The translations under genes were made by a program, and so were the position numbers. Positions 1-6,525 of a stretch of DNA of 8,268 nt are shown here, one piece after another. Position 1 is the first letter of the stretch; every line of letters starts with the position of its first letter. The DNA lies in contig JAISZV010000049.1 in the NCBI GenBank assembly GCA_031284475.1, positions 1 to 8,268 on the forward strand, in the 5' to 3' direction. The DNA is from Proteiniphilum sp. (GTDB lineage: Bacteria; Bacteroidota; Bacteroidia; Bacteroidales; Dysgonomonadaceae). Under the pieces are notes generated by a model. The model was not told where the DNA came from. It worked only from the letters and a program-made list of their open reading frames with translations, and did no database searches.

Positions 1-264
1 GATGGTTTCGATATACTCCCCCGAATTGTTGTTCGACGGTTCAAAAAACATCAGATAAAGCGACTGAACCACGTCTTCCCCGGCCTCAGGATTTACCGTG
101 GTATAGGTGGTAATGCCGCTACCCCTTCCCTCAACGGTATATTTCAGGGTAAAAGTTTTTTCACCCTTTATCCCTCCATTGTCGGGCGCCTCGTCGTCCA
201 GCGTACAGGAAGACAGGAAGCCGGCAAAGAGCGCCGCGCAAAGTATAAATAAATATCTCTTCAT
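1..264 (-). CDS. Lipoprotein of the fimbrial locus, N-terminal 88 residues only (runs off left edge)
   Basis: An open frame runs from an ATG at 264 to the window edge with no stop, giving 88 codons. The N-terminus is a typical lipoprotein signal: MKRY, a hydrophobic stretch, then the lipobox LSSC with Cys20. Acidic residues follow soon after the Cys (C-T-L-D-D-E), which resembles the acidic surface-export signals of Bacteroidetes lipoproteins. After a short linker, a strand-like segment around residues 60-75 (SLYLMFFEP) resembles the first core strand of FimA/Mfa-family subunits, where a hydrophobic strand ends in F(D/E). It is the last visible gene of the minus-strand pilus block and starts 24 bases after the preceding fimbrillin-like gene. 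By position and sequence it is probably an accessory or tip subunit. The C-terminal part that would settle this lies outside the window. The lipoprotein call is strong; the exact role is not. Confidence 0.8.
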   Translation of the reverse strand, partial: MKRYLFILCAALFAGFLSSCTLDDEAPDNGGIKGEKTFTLKYTVEGRGSGITTYTTVNPEAGEDVVQSLYLMFFEPSNNNSGEYIETI

Positions 265-288
265 ATATGTATGATGTGTATCTTATTA

Positions 289-1788
289 TTAATTTCCAAA
301 CTGGATATCTTGGTTACCCCCGTCGAACCAGTCGATGGGCGTTTCGTTGGTCTGGCTGATGATTACTTCAAACCACACTATCCCTCCCACAGTCACTTTC
401 AGAACCGAGGGGTTATCGGCCGCGCCGTCAGCGTAATCCTGCAGGGCGGTAACAGTAAACTCAAAGGTTTCGGAGCTTGATCCGGCGGCGAACTTCACAT
501 TGAAGCGGGCGTTCTGGATTTCCGTTTTGTTGTCCGGATCGGGGAAATCCCCTCCATTATTCAGCTCCAGCACAAAATCGCCGATGGCGAAATTAGACGA
601 CATCTTGAATTTTTTCACAGAGGTTGCCGGACGGTAGAGTTCTACGGCGCTTGGATAATTGGCGATGTATTTCGAGCCGATCACCTGGATGTTGTCGTCT
701 TGGTTGCCGTTCCAGGGTATCACTACGTATTCCATGTTCAGGTCTTCGCCGTTCTTTGCCGTCTCCAGCGTGGGATATCCGTCCCCGTTTACCTTTGTTA
801 CAAACAGCACATACTTCCAGTTGCGTTTTACCTGCAACTTGTTATTATCGGCGGCAGTCCTGAATGACAGCGGGTAGAAAGTGGTGTTTCCCGACCCCCC
901 TGCTCCGGTGTACTTGCCCTCGATCACCAACTTGGTGGTGCGCTTGCCGGTTACAATGGGAGCGTCGTTCTCATACATGTAGAACTTGTTGTCGATAGCC
1001 TGGGGCGAGGTTGAGGTAGTCCCCGTATAACTCCAGTCTACGGTGGTTGTCATGCCTGCGGGTATTTCCGGGTTCACCACGTTGTAATTGTTAGAGGCGT
1101 CGAGGTTGGCAGGCGAAAAAGGCAGGTAGCCCTTGTTGGCGCCAAAAACCACGTGCCCCTTCTCCAGGGTAAAATTGGCTGATGAAACGGTAATATCGGC
1201 CGAAGCTACGGCGCGGAGCAACCTAATTATGCCCAGGTTGGTGTAAGTTTGGTCGGCGATGGTTTGGTTGTGCATATACCCCCACATAGGAAGCCCTTTG
1301 GTAGATAGGTTTGTTCCGAGGTTTTGGGGATCGGAAAGCACCAGTTTCTCACGTGCTTGGGCGTATGTAGTTGTGCCTGCAACAAGCTCTGTTTCCAAAT
1401 CATCAAGGAGGTCTCTTTGGTTGACCACAAAGTAGATATCGAGTCGTTCCCCGATAGTAATAATAGAGTTGTACTTGTTTGTTGATCCGGTTTTAAGCCA
1501 TGCATACCGTTTTTCTACAAACAGCGCGCCATCAACTGCCGCGTTTCCGCTCGTGCCCTCCGGGCGTTGGAACACCAGCAAGTCGAGCGTTTTAATGGCC
1601 TTTTCTTCACTGGTCTCATCACCGGAAGCATACGTCAGGGGCTGTATAAAAGCCATTTCAATTTCCGCTTCCCCCCCGCAAAGGGCTATACCGTTCCCGT
1701 CTCTGTTGCAAGAGGCCAAGAACGTCACTGCCGGAAGCAGGAAAAGGAGAAACGTCCGTATTTGTTTTATTTTTGTAATATTCATCAT
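289..1788 (-). CDS. Fimbrillin-like lipoprotein with C-terminal extension (probable minor or tip pilus subunit)
   Basis: This 499-residue protein starts with a lipoprotein signal (residues 1-27, lipobox LASC, Cys27). Residues 40-75 carry the FimA/Mfa-family beginning: a strand (EIEMAFIQPLTY), a linker, then the core strand KTLDLLVF. The body ends in the family's C-terminal pattern: a basic stretch before a hydrophobic strand (KRNWKYVLFVTKV, about 321-333) and a V-I-P-W strand near 356-359. In the neighbouring 429-residue fimbrillin the equivalent N-P-W strand lies only about ten residues from the end. Here about 140 residues follow. They are strand-rich (e.g. KKFKMSSNFAIGDFVLEL and FEVIISQTNETPIDW) and look like a small Ig/BACON-like domain; that name is inference. 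The start could be Met1 or Met2 (1788 or 1785). A G7 run codes for Gly38-Gly39 and the first base of Glu40. The gene follows the anchor gene, as minor and tip subunits do in FimA and Mfa loci. A surface adhesive role is plausible but unproven. Confidence 0.85.
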   Translation of the reverse strand: MMNITKIKQIRTFLLFLLPAVTFLASCNRDGNGIALCGGEAEIEMAFIQPLTYASGDETSEEKAIKTLDLLVFQRPEGTSGNAAVDGALFVEKRYAWLKTGSTNKYNSIITIGERLDIYFVVNQRDLLDDLETELVAGTTTYAQAREKLVLSDPQNLGTNLSTKGLPMWGYMHNQTIADQTYTNLGIIRLLRAVASADITVSSANFTLEKGHVVFGANKGYLPFSPANLDASNNYNVVNPEIPAGMTTTVDWSYTGTTSTSPQAIDNKFYMYENDAPIVTGKRTTKLVIEGKYTGAGGSGNTTFYPLSFRTAADNNKLQVKRNWKYVLFVTKVNGDGYPTLETAKNGEDLNMEYVVIPWNGNQDDNIQVIGSKYIANYPSAVELYRPATSVKKFKMSSNFAIGDFVLELNNGGDFPDPDNKTEIQNARFNVKFAAGSSSETFEFTVTALQDYADGAADNPSVLKVTVGGIVWFEVIISQTNETPIDWFDGGNQDIQFGN

Positions 1789-1849
1789 ACGTTAAAGTAA
1801 AGGTTTTTTTTACTCGTTAAGATATCTCACACGTTAAGATAAAAGTTTT
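1789..1849 (-). repeat. Short intergenic gap with three CGTTAA-type repeats
   Basis: The 61-base gap between the anchor gene and the second fimbrillin-like gene contains three copies of CGTTAARRTA on the plus strand, starting at 1790, 1815 and 1832. A T8 run lies at 1804-1811. The spacing is uneven (25 and 17 bases). No TAnnTTTG promoter element is visible in the minus direction, so the downstream gene is probably cotranscribed. The repeats could be protein-binding sites or remnants of small duplications; their function is unknown. Confidence 0.4.
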
Positions 1850-2764
1850 TCATACTCTATCAACATTGTAGACGTTAACCCTATATCCGTCAACGATAAG
1901 GGTGAAACTGTCCGTATCAAGGGTGTATTCAAATATCATCAATCCTCCCGCCTCGGCTCCGTTAGGCCCCGTAAGGGTTGCTATGCGGACGTCTCCGGCG
2001 TAGATTTCAATGCTGATGGTTTCCCCACTCGAGGACGGAAGAATGCCGAAACGGCCCGTAGTATAGGAGACGCTGTCGTTACTGGGGTTTCCCAGCTCTT
2101 TTAACACGGTAGCTCTATCTCCCGTTCCCTGTAATTGCCTGTTCATGCGGGACATACTGCCCAGCACATGAACGTCTGCCACTCCCGATGTACTCAACAC
2201 AGATCCCGACGGGTCGGTTATGCGTACTTCCACACGGCAATAGCTGTAATTCATCCCAATGGGGTGCGAAGTAGGCTCGTTGATCTTTTCGTTGTCAACG
2301 GCAAGCATACCCAGGTACAACTGTTTGGTTATAGGAGCGTAGAAACCCAATCGCGTGTGCGATTGCAGGGAAATCTCGCCCGATCCAAACCGATAGCCCA
2401 ACGGCCATGCCGGCACAACGTCCGCGTCGGTTGCGTTTGCCGGCACAGCCCAGGCTACCATTTGCAGATTACCGCTGATTTGGTCTGTCTTGTGGATTGT
2501 GTAACTGCCTCCCTGCGCTATCTGGCTGTAGGGAACAGTATCTTTTTCCACGCAAATGTCATTCTGGAATATGTATAGCAAAACGTCGTTGCCGATCCTT
2601 GCGTCAAAATCTCCTGCCTCGAAGCGGTCGTCTACATAGAACGAAACCTGCATGTCGGCTCCACAGCCGCTGAGATCATCGTCTATGGCGGAACAGGACG
2701 ACAGGAAGTATACAGAGCAAACAACGAGCACCGTAAATAATGGAATTACTGTGATTAACTTCAT
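1850..2764 (-). CDS. FimB/Mfa2-family fimbrial anchor lipoprotein
   Basis: This 304-residue protein has a lipoprotein signal (residues 1-24, lipobox LSSC, Cys24) followed by S-A-I-D-D-D-L-S-G-C-G. The lipidated Cys, acidic run, Leu and second Cys (Cys34) are the characteristic opening of the FimB/Mfa2 family. A core strand follows near residues 60-67 (DVLLYIFQND), then an alternating-strand middle (GNLQMVAWAVP), as in known Mfa2/FimB proteins, which are near 300 residues. In P. gingivalis these proteins stay lipidated, anchor the pilus base in the outer membrane and limit its length. The position directly downstream of the main fimbrillin is the usual one for the anchor. Its start is 99 bases from the fimbrillin stop, and the gap holds a terminator-like hairpin that could lower anchor output relative to shaft subunit. 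No frameshift or truncation is seen. The family call is firm; anchor function is by homology. Confidence 0.88.
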   Translation of the reverse strand: MKLITVIPLFTVLVVCSVYFLSSCSAIDDDLSGCGADMQVSFYVDDRFEAGDFDARIGNDVLLYIFQNDICVEKDTVPYSQIAQGGSYTIHKTDQISGNLQMVAWAVPANATDADVVPAWPLGYRFGSGEISLQSHTRLGFYAPITKQLYLGMLAVDNEKINEPTSHPIGMNYSYCRVEVRITDPSGSVLSTSGVADVHVLGSMSRMNRQLQGTGDRATVLKELGNPSNDSVSYTTGRFGILPSSSGETISIEIYAGDVRIATLTGPNGAEAGGLMIFEYTLDTDSFTLIVDGYRVNVYNVDRV

Positions 2765-2790
2765 TTTCTTAATTTGAAAAATGATTGGAA

Positions 2791-2823
2791 AACGTAAGGG
2801 GAACCTGAGGTTTCCCTTACGTT
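2791..2823 (-). terminator. Terminator-like hairpin between main fimbrillin and anchor genes
   Basis: The arms 2791-2805 and 2809-2823 are complementary over 15 bp with a single mismatch (2801 against 2813), closing on a 3-base loop. Read on the minus strand, the stem sits about 40 bases past the fimbrillin stop and is followed by TTTT CC and, a little later, a T5 run. This is a stem plus T-tract layout like a weak intrinsic terminator. Because the anchor gene has no obvious promoter of its own in the gap, partial read-through is the likely outcome. The stem could also act as a 3' stabiliser of the fimbrillin message. Confidence 0.7.
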
Positions 2824-2863
2824 AATAAGAAGAATTCCGGTTTTACAGAATTATGAATATTTA

Positions 2864-4153
2864 TTACACTTCTCCTTCGTATTGGTTGACCCTCCATGGG
2901 TTCACGATTACTTGAATCTCTGCAGAAGAATCAGTTTCTTCGGGGATAATGTCCGGCGTTTCTTCCGCCTCTTGGGGAGTTGCATAACCAATGCTTGTAA
3001 TGGTTTTGAGGTACACGTGGTAAGAATTGTTACGCAGGATATGGTAGTTATTGTTCCTTACTAAGTCAACCCTCCAGTAACGGATCTGGTTCTCTCCGTT
3101 GGCATTGGCTTCATCGCCGTCTACTATAAACTCGCCCTTAACGACGAAAGCATAGACATTCTTCGGGGCGAAACCTGTCTGGCCGTTTACAGTGATCGTT
3201 TTCGGCTTATTCTCGTAAGCATAGACATGCTTTTGGCCGTCAACAGTTCCGTTGAGGATCCAGTCCGTGCCGGAACCCTGGCCGGAATAATTATTTGTAT
3301 ATGAACCGTCAGCGGCAAAAGTAGAATTCAGGTACTCTTTGCCGACCGGCCATGTCCAAGCGGTCCATGGACGAGTGCTCGGTGTGGTATCGTCGCCGTC
3401 TGCGCGTCCGACGAATATCACGGTCGATTTTTTAATCCCGTTTGCCAAGGCGTAACCCAGCCCCTTGAAAGAAACGTCAGGAAGTGTGACCGTAGTTCCC
3501 TCGCCCCATAGCTCTTCGATTTCCTCAGTGGTCAGATCCACGGCTGTGTTAACGCCGGCGACGTCTGTAAATACCGGGGCGTTGATCTTGCTCACTAAGC
3601 GCGATACCCTTATCTGTACCGAGTTGGCAGAAGAAGGAACTCCTGGAACAACAGTGCTTTCGGCCTTGCCGCTCATTTCAAAACCGGTGGCGGGTATTGT
3701 GCGCGAGTTATAATCGGCGCCGGAAGCTTTAAACTCGGCGGCGCTGAGTTTGGCTATCAAGTCGTCGTATGTATCGCCTGTAGGCAGGGCGCCAAGGTCC
3801 GAGTTAACCACGGCTACTATCTTCTTGTCGCCTCCGGTTACAACAACCGTCCATTTGTAGGTGGTGACGCCGGTAGCTATATCCGCGGTGAAATAACCGT
3901 CCCCCCCAACTTTTGGGTCGGGCTCCCCTGCGTCGTCAAACACGTAAAGTTCGACTTTGGTTACCAGATTTTCATTTCCCACGCCGGCTTCCTCAGCGCC
4001 GGTAAGGGCGTAAGTAGTCGGGGTTGCGATTGAGATAGTTAGCGCTGCCGGTTCGCCTGTAGCGATTTTCGGTTCAGGGCCGTCTTCATTGTTACATGCA
4101 GAGAAAATACCTCCGCACAGAATTAAACCTGCGATCAATTTTGTCGTTTTCAT
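2864..4153 (-). CDS. FimA/Mfa1-type fimbrillin, probable major pilus shaft subunit
   Basis: This 429-residue protein is made as a lipoprotein: signal peptide 1-20 with lipobox FSAC (Cys20). An A1-like strand follows (ALTISIATPTTY, 37-48), then a flexible acidic linker and the core strand KVELYVFDDAG (66-76), the signature start of the fimbrillin N-terminal domain. Near the end are Y-W-R-V-D-L-V (359-365), the R-N-N-S-Y-H-V-Y-L segment (374-382) and a closing IQVIVNPWRV strand (413-422). These match the fimbrillin C-terminal domain, whose last strands act as donor strands in polymerisation. Known FimA/Mfa1 proteins mature by cleavage after an Arg; no Arg is visible near the equivalent position here. 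A G7 run encodes Gly83-Gly84. The gene sits between the DUF3868 gene and the anchor gene and has a distinctive A-rich, G-poor leader with no clear Shine-Dalgarno site. Shaft role is inferred from order, size and leader. Confidence 0.88.
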   Translation of the reverse strand: MKTTKLIAGLILCGGIFSACNNEDGPEPKIATGEPAALTISIATPTTYALTGAEEAGVGNENLVTKVELYVFDDAGEPDPKVGGDGYFTADIATGVTTYKWTVVVTGGDKKIVAVVNSDLGALPTGDTYDDLIAKLSAAEFKASGADYNSRTIPATGFEMSGKAESTVVPGVPSSANSVQIRVSRLVSKINAPVFTDVAGVNTAVDLTTEEIEELWGEGTTVTLPDVSFKGLGYALANGIKKSTVIFVGRADGDDTTPSTRPWTAWTWPVGKEYLNSTFAADGSYTNNYSGQGSGTDWILNGTVDGQKHVYAYENKPKTITVNGQTGFAPKNVYAFVVKGEFIVDGDEANANGENQIRYWRVDLVRNNNYHILRNNSYHVYLKTITSIGYATPQEAEETPDIIPEETDSSAEIQVIVNPWRVNQYEGEV

Positions 4154-4337
4154 TCTTTTAATTGCTTTTAATTGTTTTGATTGTTTTGAAAAAAATCCGT
4201 GATTGTTTTTAATTGTTTTGATTATTTGAAAAAATCCGTGATTGTTTTTAGTTGTTTTGATTGTTTTTAATTGTCTTGATTATTTAAAAAATGCCGTAAT
4301 GTTTTAATCTCTTATTTAATCTCTTAGCGTTTAATTA
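4154..4337 (-). promoter_or_regulatory. G-poor, A-rich mRNA leader of the main fimbrillin
   Basis: Read on the minus strand, the 184 bases between the GC hairpin and the fimbrillin ATG contain only about 14 G and are dominated by CAA/AATTAAAA-type words up to the start codon. Such a leader would be almost unstructured. Bacteroidetes mostly initiate without a strong Shine-Dalgarno site and favour A-rich upstream regions, so this fits very strong translation of an abundant structural protein. No TAnnTTTG promoter element is seen in the minus direction within it, so transcription probably enters from upstream or from a promoter I cannot recognise. Confidence 0.5.
4161..4298. repeat. Degenerate 39-41 bp tandem repeat with helically phased T/A tracts
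   Basis: On the plus strand there are three near-full copies, 4161-4201 (41 bp), 4202-4240 (39 bp) and 4260-4298 (39 bp), plus a half copy at 4241-4259. Copies one and two end in ATCCGTG. Copy three differs from copy two at only a few positions, mainly the end (TGCCGTA). Within each unit a sub-repeat of ATTGTTTT-type words recurs every 9-10 bp, placing T tracts at about 4156, 4166, 4175, 4184, 4206, 4216, 4225, 4245, 4255 and 4264. Such phasing predicts intrinsic DNA curvature. The array lies directly before the main fimbrillin start. Confidence 0.75.
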
Positions 4338-4367
4338 CCCCGCCGCCTGCCAGCGGCTGCGGCGGGG
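4338..4367 (-). terminator. GC-rich hairpin after the DUF3868 gene
   Basis: The arms 4338-4346 and 4359-4367 form a perfect 9-bp all-G/C stem, with a further 3-bp inner stem possible (49-51 with 55-57). On the minus strand it starts 13 bases past the DUF3868 stop and is followed by TAATTAAA rather than a clean T run. It may be a partial terminator, or an mRNA processing or stabilising element separating low expression upstream from high fimbrillin expression downstream. Confidence 0.6.
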
Positions 4368-4379
4368 AAATTCATTCGT

Positions 4380-5867
4380 TTAAAGCGATGCTACTTTTCT
4401 TTTGAGTTCCGACAGGTTATGCTCCGCCTGCCTTGCTCCTTTTTCCTTTGCTTTTTCCAACCATACGCGGGCGTTTTCATAATTTCCGCTTAACAGTTCG
4501 TATACGCCCCTGTTATTCGTATATTCCGCCGTAGACTGGTCGGAGTTTTCTAAGTATCTTTTCGCCCGTTCGGTATTTCCCTGTAGCAGGGAAGACGCCG
4601 CCGCGTTCAGGTTCGCCGTTGCGTCTTCCGGGAAGAGGCGTACGGCCGTTTCAAACACTTCTCCGAATTGCGGGTCGGAATCGTCGTAGGTATTGGCCAC
4701 GCGAAACAGTTCATCCAAGCTCAGGTGCTGAGGTTTCTTCGTGTAGGTCTCCTTGGCTTCTTCCAGATCGAAGGCCTTTACCCTGTAATCTACCACGCAG
4801 GTTACCCGGCGCAGCTTGGAGTAAATATTTTTAAGGATCATATCATAAGAACCGGCATTTAAGGCTTTGATGGATGCGTCTTTTGCATCGTTGGAGGCTA
4901 CGGAACGGATGATCCCCAATACGTCGGAACGGTATCTGCCATCGAACAAGTCCGACTCCTCCATCAGTTTTTCAAATCCCGCCCAGTCTTCGCCCACAGG
5001 CTCCACGCTACAAATATTCCACGGGAGCGTCACGCGGCGGGAGAGGTATTGGCTCATGGCGTTGGCGCGACCTACGCCTAACCTGTTGTTGAGCGCTTCG
5101 CTACCTTCGGGAGAGGCATATCCTCTGATGCGGATGGAATTGATGGTTACGTTCTTATCGCCTATCAGTTCGCGCAAGAGATTTTCAGCCTTGTTCAACT
5201 CTCTCCTGTTATCCCTGAATTCGGAGATGATGGCGGTTTCGCCCACCTTGAAGTCGAGGAAAGCGTCTGCCCGTTCATCACGCATTTTTATGGCCTCCAC
5301 ATCGGGGCGAATGTATGCCAGCGACGGTTTGATCCTGTCTTCCGGAGGTATAATCATGGCCACCAGGCGTTCTACCGAAATTTTCTGGGTATAGCCCGCG
5401 CACCCGCACAAGTCTTGTATAAGGTCCAGCGACGCTTCCCCCATCCATTTCTGGTAATGGAGCGAAGTATGGTATGACACTGTTTTGACATAGTCGGGCG
5501 GCAATCTTTTTCCGCTTACAACTTCCACCGGGAGGTCTCTGCCTTTCACCTTGCTTTTGTTCAAAGCCTGATAACGGCGGAACAATTGATGGCGGCGCGT
5601 GCCGTTGATCACTAAGGGAGGAAGGTGTCTGGTTTGCGACGCACCGGTTAATACCGGGGTCAGCGTGAGCGAACGTTCTTTGTCTATTGATACGCCCTCC
5701 AACGTAACCGTCATGTCGATGTACAGCGAATCCCCTACAAGGGAAAGCGCCGGCTTTACGTTGATCTTGCCTTCGTAATCCTGTGCCCGCGAAACGGACG
5801 GGTATAACGCCCATACCGCCAGGCACAGAATGGAAACAATCCTGTATTTATTATTATTGGTCTTCAT
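4380..5867 (-). CDS. DUF3868-type secreted protein with OmpA-like and TPR-like regions
   Basis: This 495-residue protein has a type I signal peptide (residues 1-28, likely cut after S-R-A, before Q29) and no lipobox. Residues about 30-180 match the DUF3868 pattern as I know it: a strand-rich start (GKINVKPALSLVGDSLYIDM), a basic RRHQLFRRYQ segment and a C-G-C motif at 154-156. Residues about 205-365 resemble an OmpA-like peptidoglycan-associated domain: N-S-I-R-I-R-G-Y-A-S-P-E-G-S (243-256) followed by L-G-V-G-R-A-N-A-M-S-Q-Y-L (263-275). Residues about 385-490 are helical and TPR-like (N-L-N-A-A-A-S-S-L-L-Q-G-N and G-N-Y-E-N-A-R-V-W-L-E-K-A). The likely place is the periplasm or outer membrane, bound to cell wall. 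It lies 49 bases after the DUF3575 gene, a pairing common beside Bacteroidales fimbrial genes. AAAGGA lies about seven bases before the ATG. A role in holding or assembling the pilus at the envelope is inference. Confidence 0.82.
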   Translation of the reverse strand: MKTNNNKYRIVSILCLAVWALYPSVSRAQDYEGKINVKPALSLVGDSLYIDMTVTLEGVSIDKERSLTLTPVLTGASQTRHLPPLVINGTRRHQLFRRYQALNKSKVKGRDLPVEVVSGKRLPPDYVKTVSYHTSLHYQKWMGEASLDLIQDLCGCAGYTQKISVERLVAMIIPPEDRIKPSLAYIRPDVEAIKMRDERADAFLDFKVGETAIISEFRDNRRELNKAENLLRELIGDKNVTINSIRIRGYASPEGSEALNNRLGVGRANAMSQYLSRRVTLPWNICSVEPVGEDWAGFEKLMEESDLFDGRYRSDVLGIIRSVASNDAKDASIKALNAGSYDMILKNIYSKLRRVTCVVDYRVKAFDLEEAKETYTKKPQHLSLDELFRVANTYDDSDPQFGEVFETAVRLFPEDATANLNAAASSLLQGNTERAKRYLENSDQSTAEYTNNRGVYELLSGNYENARVWLEKAKEKGARQAEHNLSELKRKVASL

Positions 5868-5916
5868 GCCTGTATCCTTTCTGCTAATCTCATTTATCTT
5901 GATACTTGTATTTGTC

Positions 5917-6525
5917 TTACTTGATAATAAAAATTAAACTGATCCCCGCTTTGGTCGGGCCGAAATAATCCGTGCTGCCCTCGTCGATCTTTTTGCCGCA
6001 GGAGCCGCACTCGAATTTTTCATAGTCAATTTTCACGTAACCTGCTCCCAGGGTAGCCTCCAAAGCCCAGCGGGGAGACAGCACCCATTGGTAGCCGTAA
6101 GACAATCCCGCCCCATACAGGTCTCCCTGGTAACGGTGCTCTTTAAGTTCGGGAAAAAGATCGAAAGGCAACTCAAGTCCACCGACATTATAATGTCCGT
6201 AGATTCCATGTAGCCCGAAAAAATGGCCGAAATAACCTTCGCACTGCCACCGCCTGAGTTCCGGCTGTACCAGGAAGTGCTTCCATTTTACCGTATTGTC
6301 GGAACTCCAGGCGTTGTAGTTAACCGGCAGATCTACGGTATAGCGCCTGGAAAGCCTGACTTCTATACCGAGATTGGCTGTTGAGGTGGCGTCCCACAAC
6401 AAATTGGTTTTTACTCCTATGCGAGGAGGGCGCACCATGCTCCAGTGAAAACTTTCTCCCGACTGCCCCCGGGCAATACCCCAAAGCAACACAAAGAGCA
6501 GTAATACTAGTTGTCTTCTATTCAT
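5917..6525 (-). CDS. DUF3575-family outer-membrane beta-barrel-like protein
   Basis: This 202-residue protein has a type I signal peptide (residues 1-20, likely cut after A-R-G, before Q21). The mature part reads as alternating amphipathic strands: R-I-G-V-K-T-N-L-L-W-D-A-T (35-47), N-L-G-I-E-V-R-L (51-58), a V-Q-P-E-L-R-R-W segment (86-93), G-L-H-G-I-Y-G-H-Y-N-V (104-114), and a closing T-K-A-G-I-S-L-I-F-I-I-K ending at the C-terminus as barrels do. These are the recognisable features of DUF3575, including the C-G-S-C-G motif at 173-177 in the loop before the last strands. It is the first gene of the minus-strand block and faces the divergent control region. Its function is not established; a small outer-membrane barrel working with the DUF3868 protein in fimbrial export or anchoring is a reasonable guess only. 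Confidence 0.82.
   Translation of the reverse strand: MNRRQLVLLLFVLLWGIARGQSGESFHWSMVRPPRIGVKTNLLWDATSTANLGIEVRLSRRYTVDLPVNYNAWSSDNTVKWKHFLVQPELRRWQCEGYFGHFFGLHGIYGHYNVGGLELPFDLFPELKEHRYQGDLYGAGLSYGYQWVLSPRWALEATLGAGYVKIDYEKFECGSCGKKIDEGSTDYFGPTKAGISLIFIIK

Noticed and set aside
2135..2578. Plus-strand open frame of 147 codons opposite the anchor gene
   Set aside because: His/Arg-rich translation without a domain, entirely antisense to a convincing FimB/Mfa2-type gene.
4161..4298. CRISPR array
   Set aside because: The repeats are contiguous and degenerate with no unique spacers, and no cas genes are nearby.
4867..5394. Plus-strand open frame of 175 codons opposite the DUF3868 gene
   Set aside because: It is antisense to a well-supported gene with a signal peptide and domain motifs; the Ser/Arg-rich translation has no recognisable domain and looks like a shadow frame.
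5278..5826. Minus-strand open frame of 182 codons inside the DUF3868 gene in another frame
   Set aside because: Gly/Arg/Pro-rich low-information translation fully inside a real gene; a frame shadow, not an overlapping gene.
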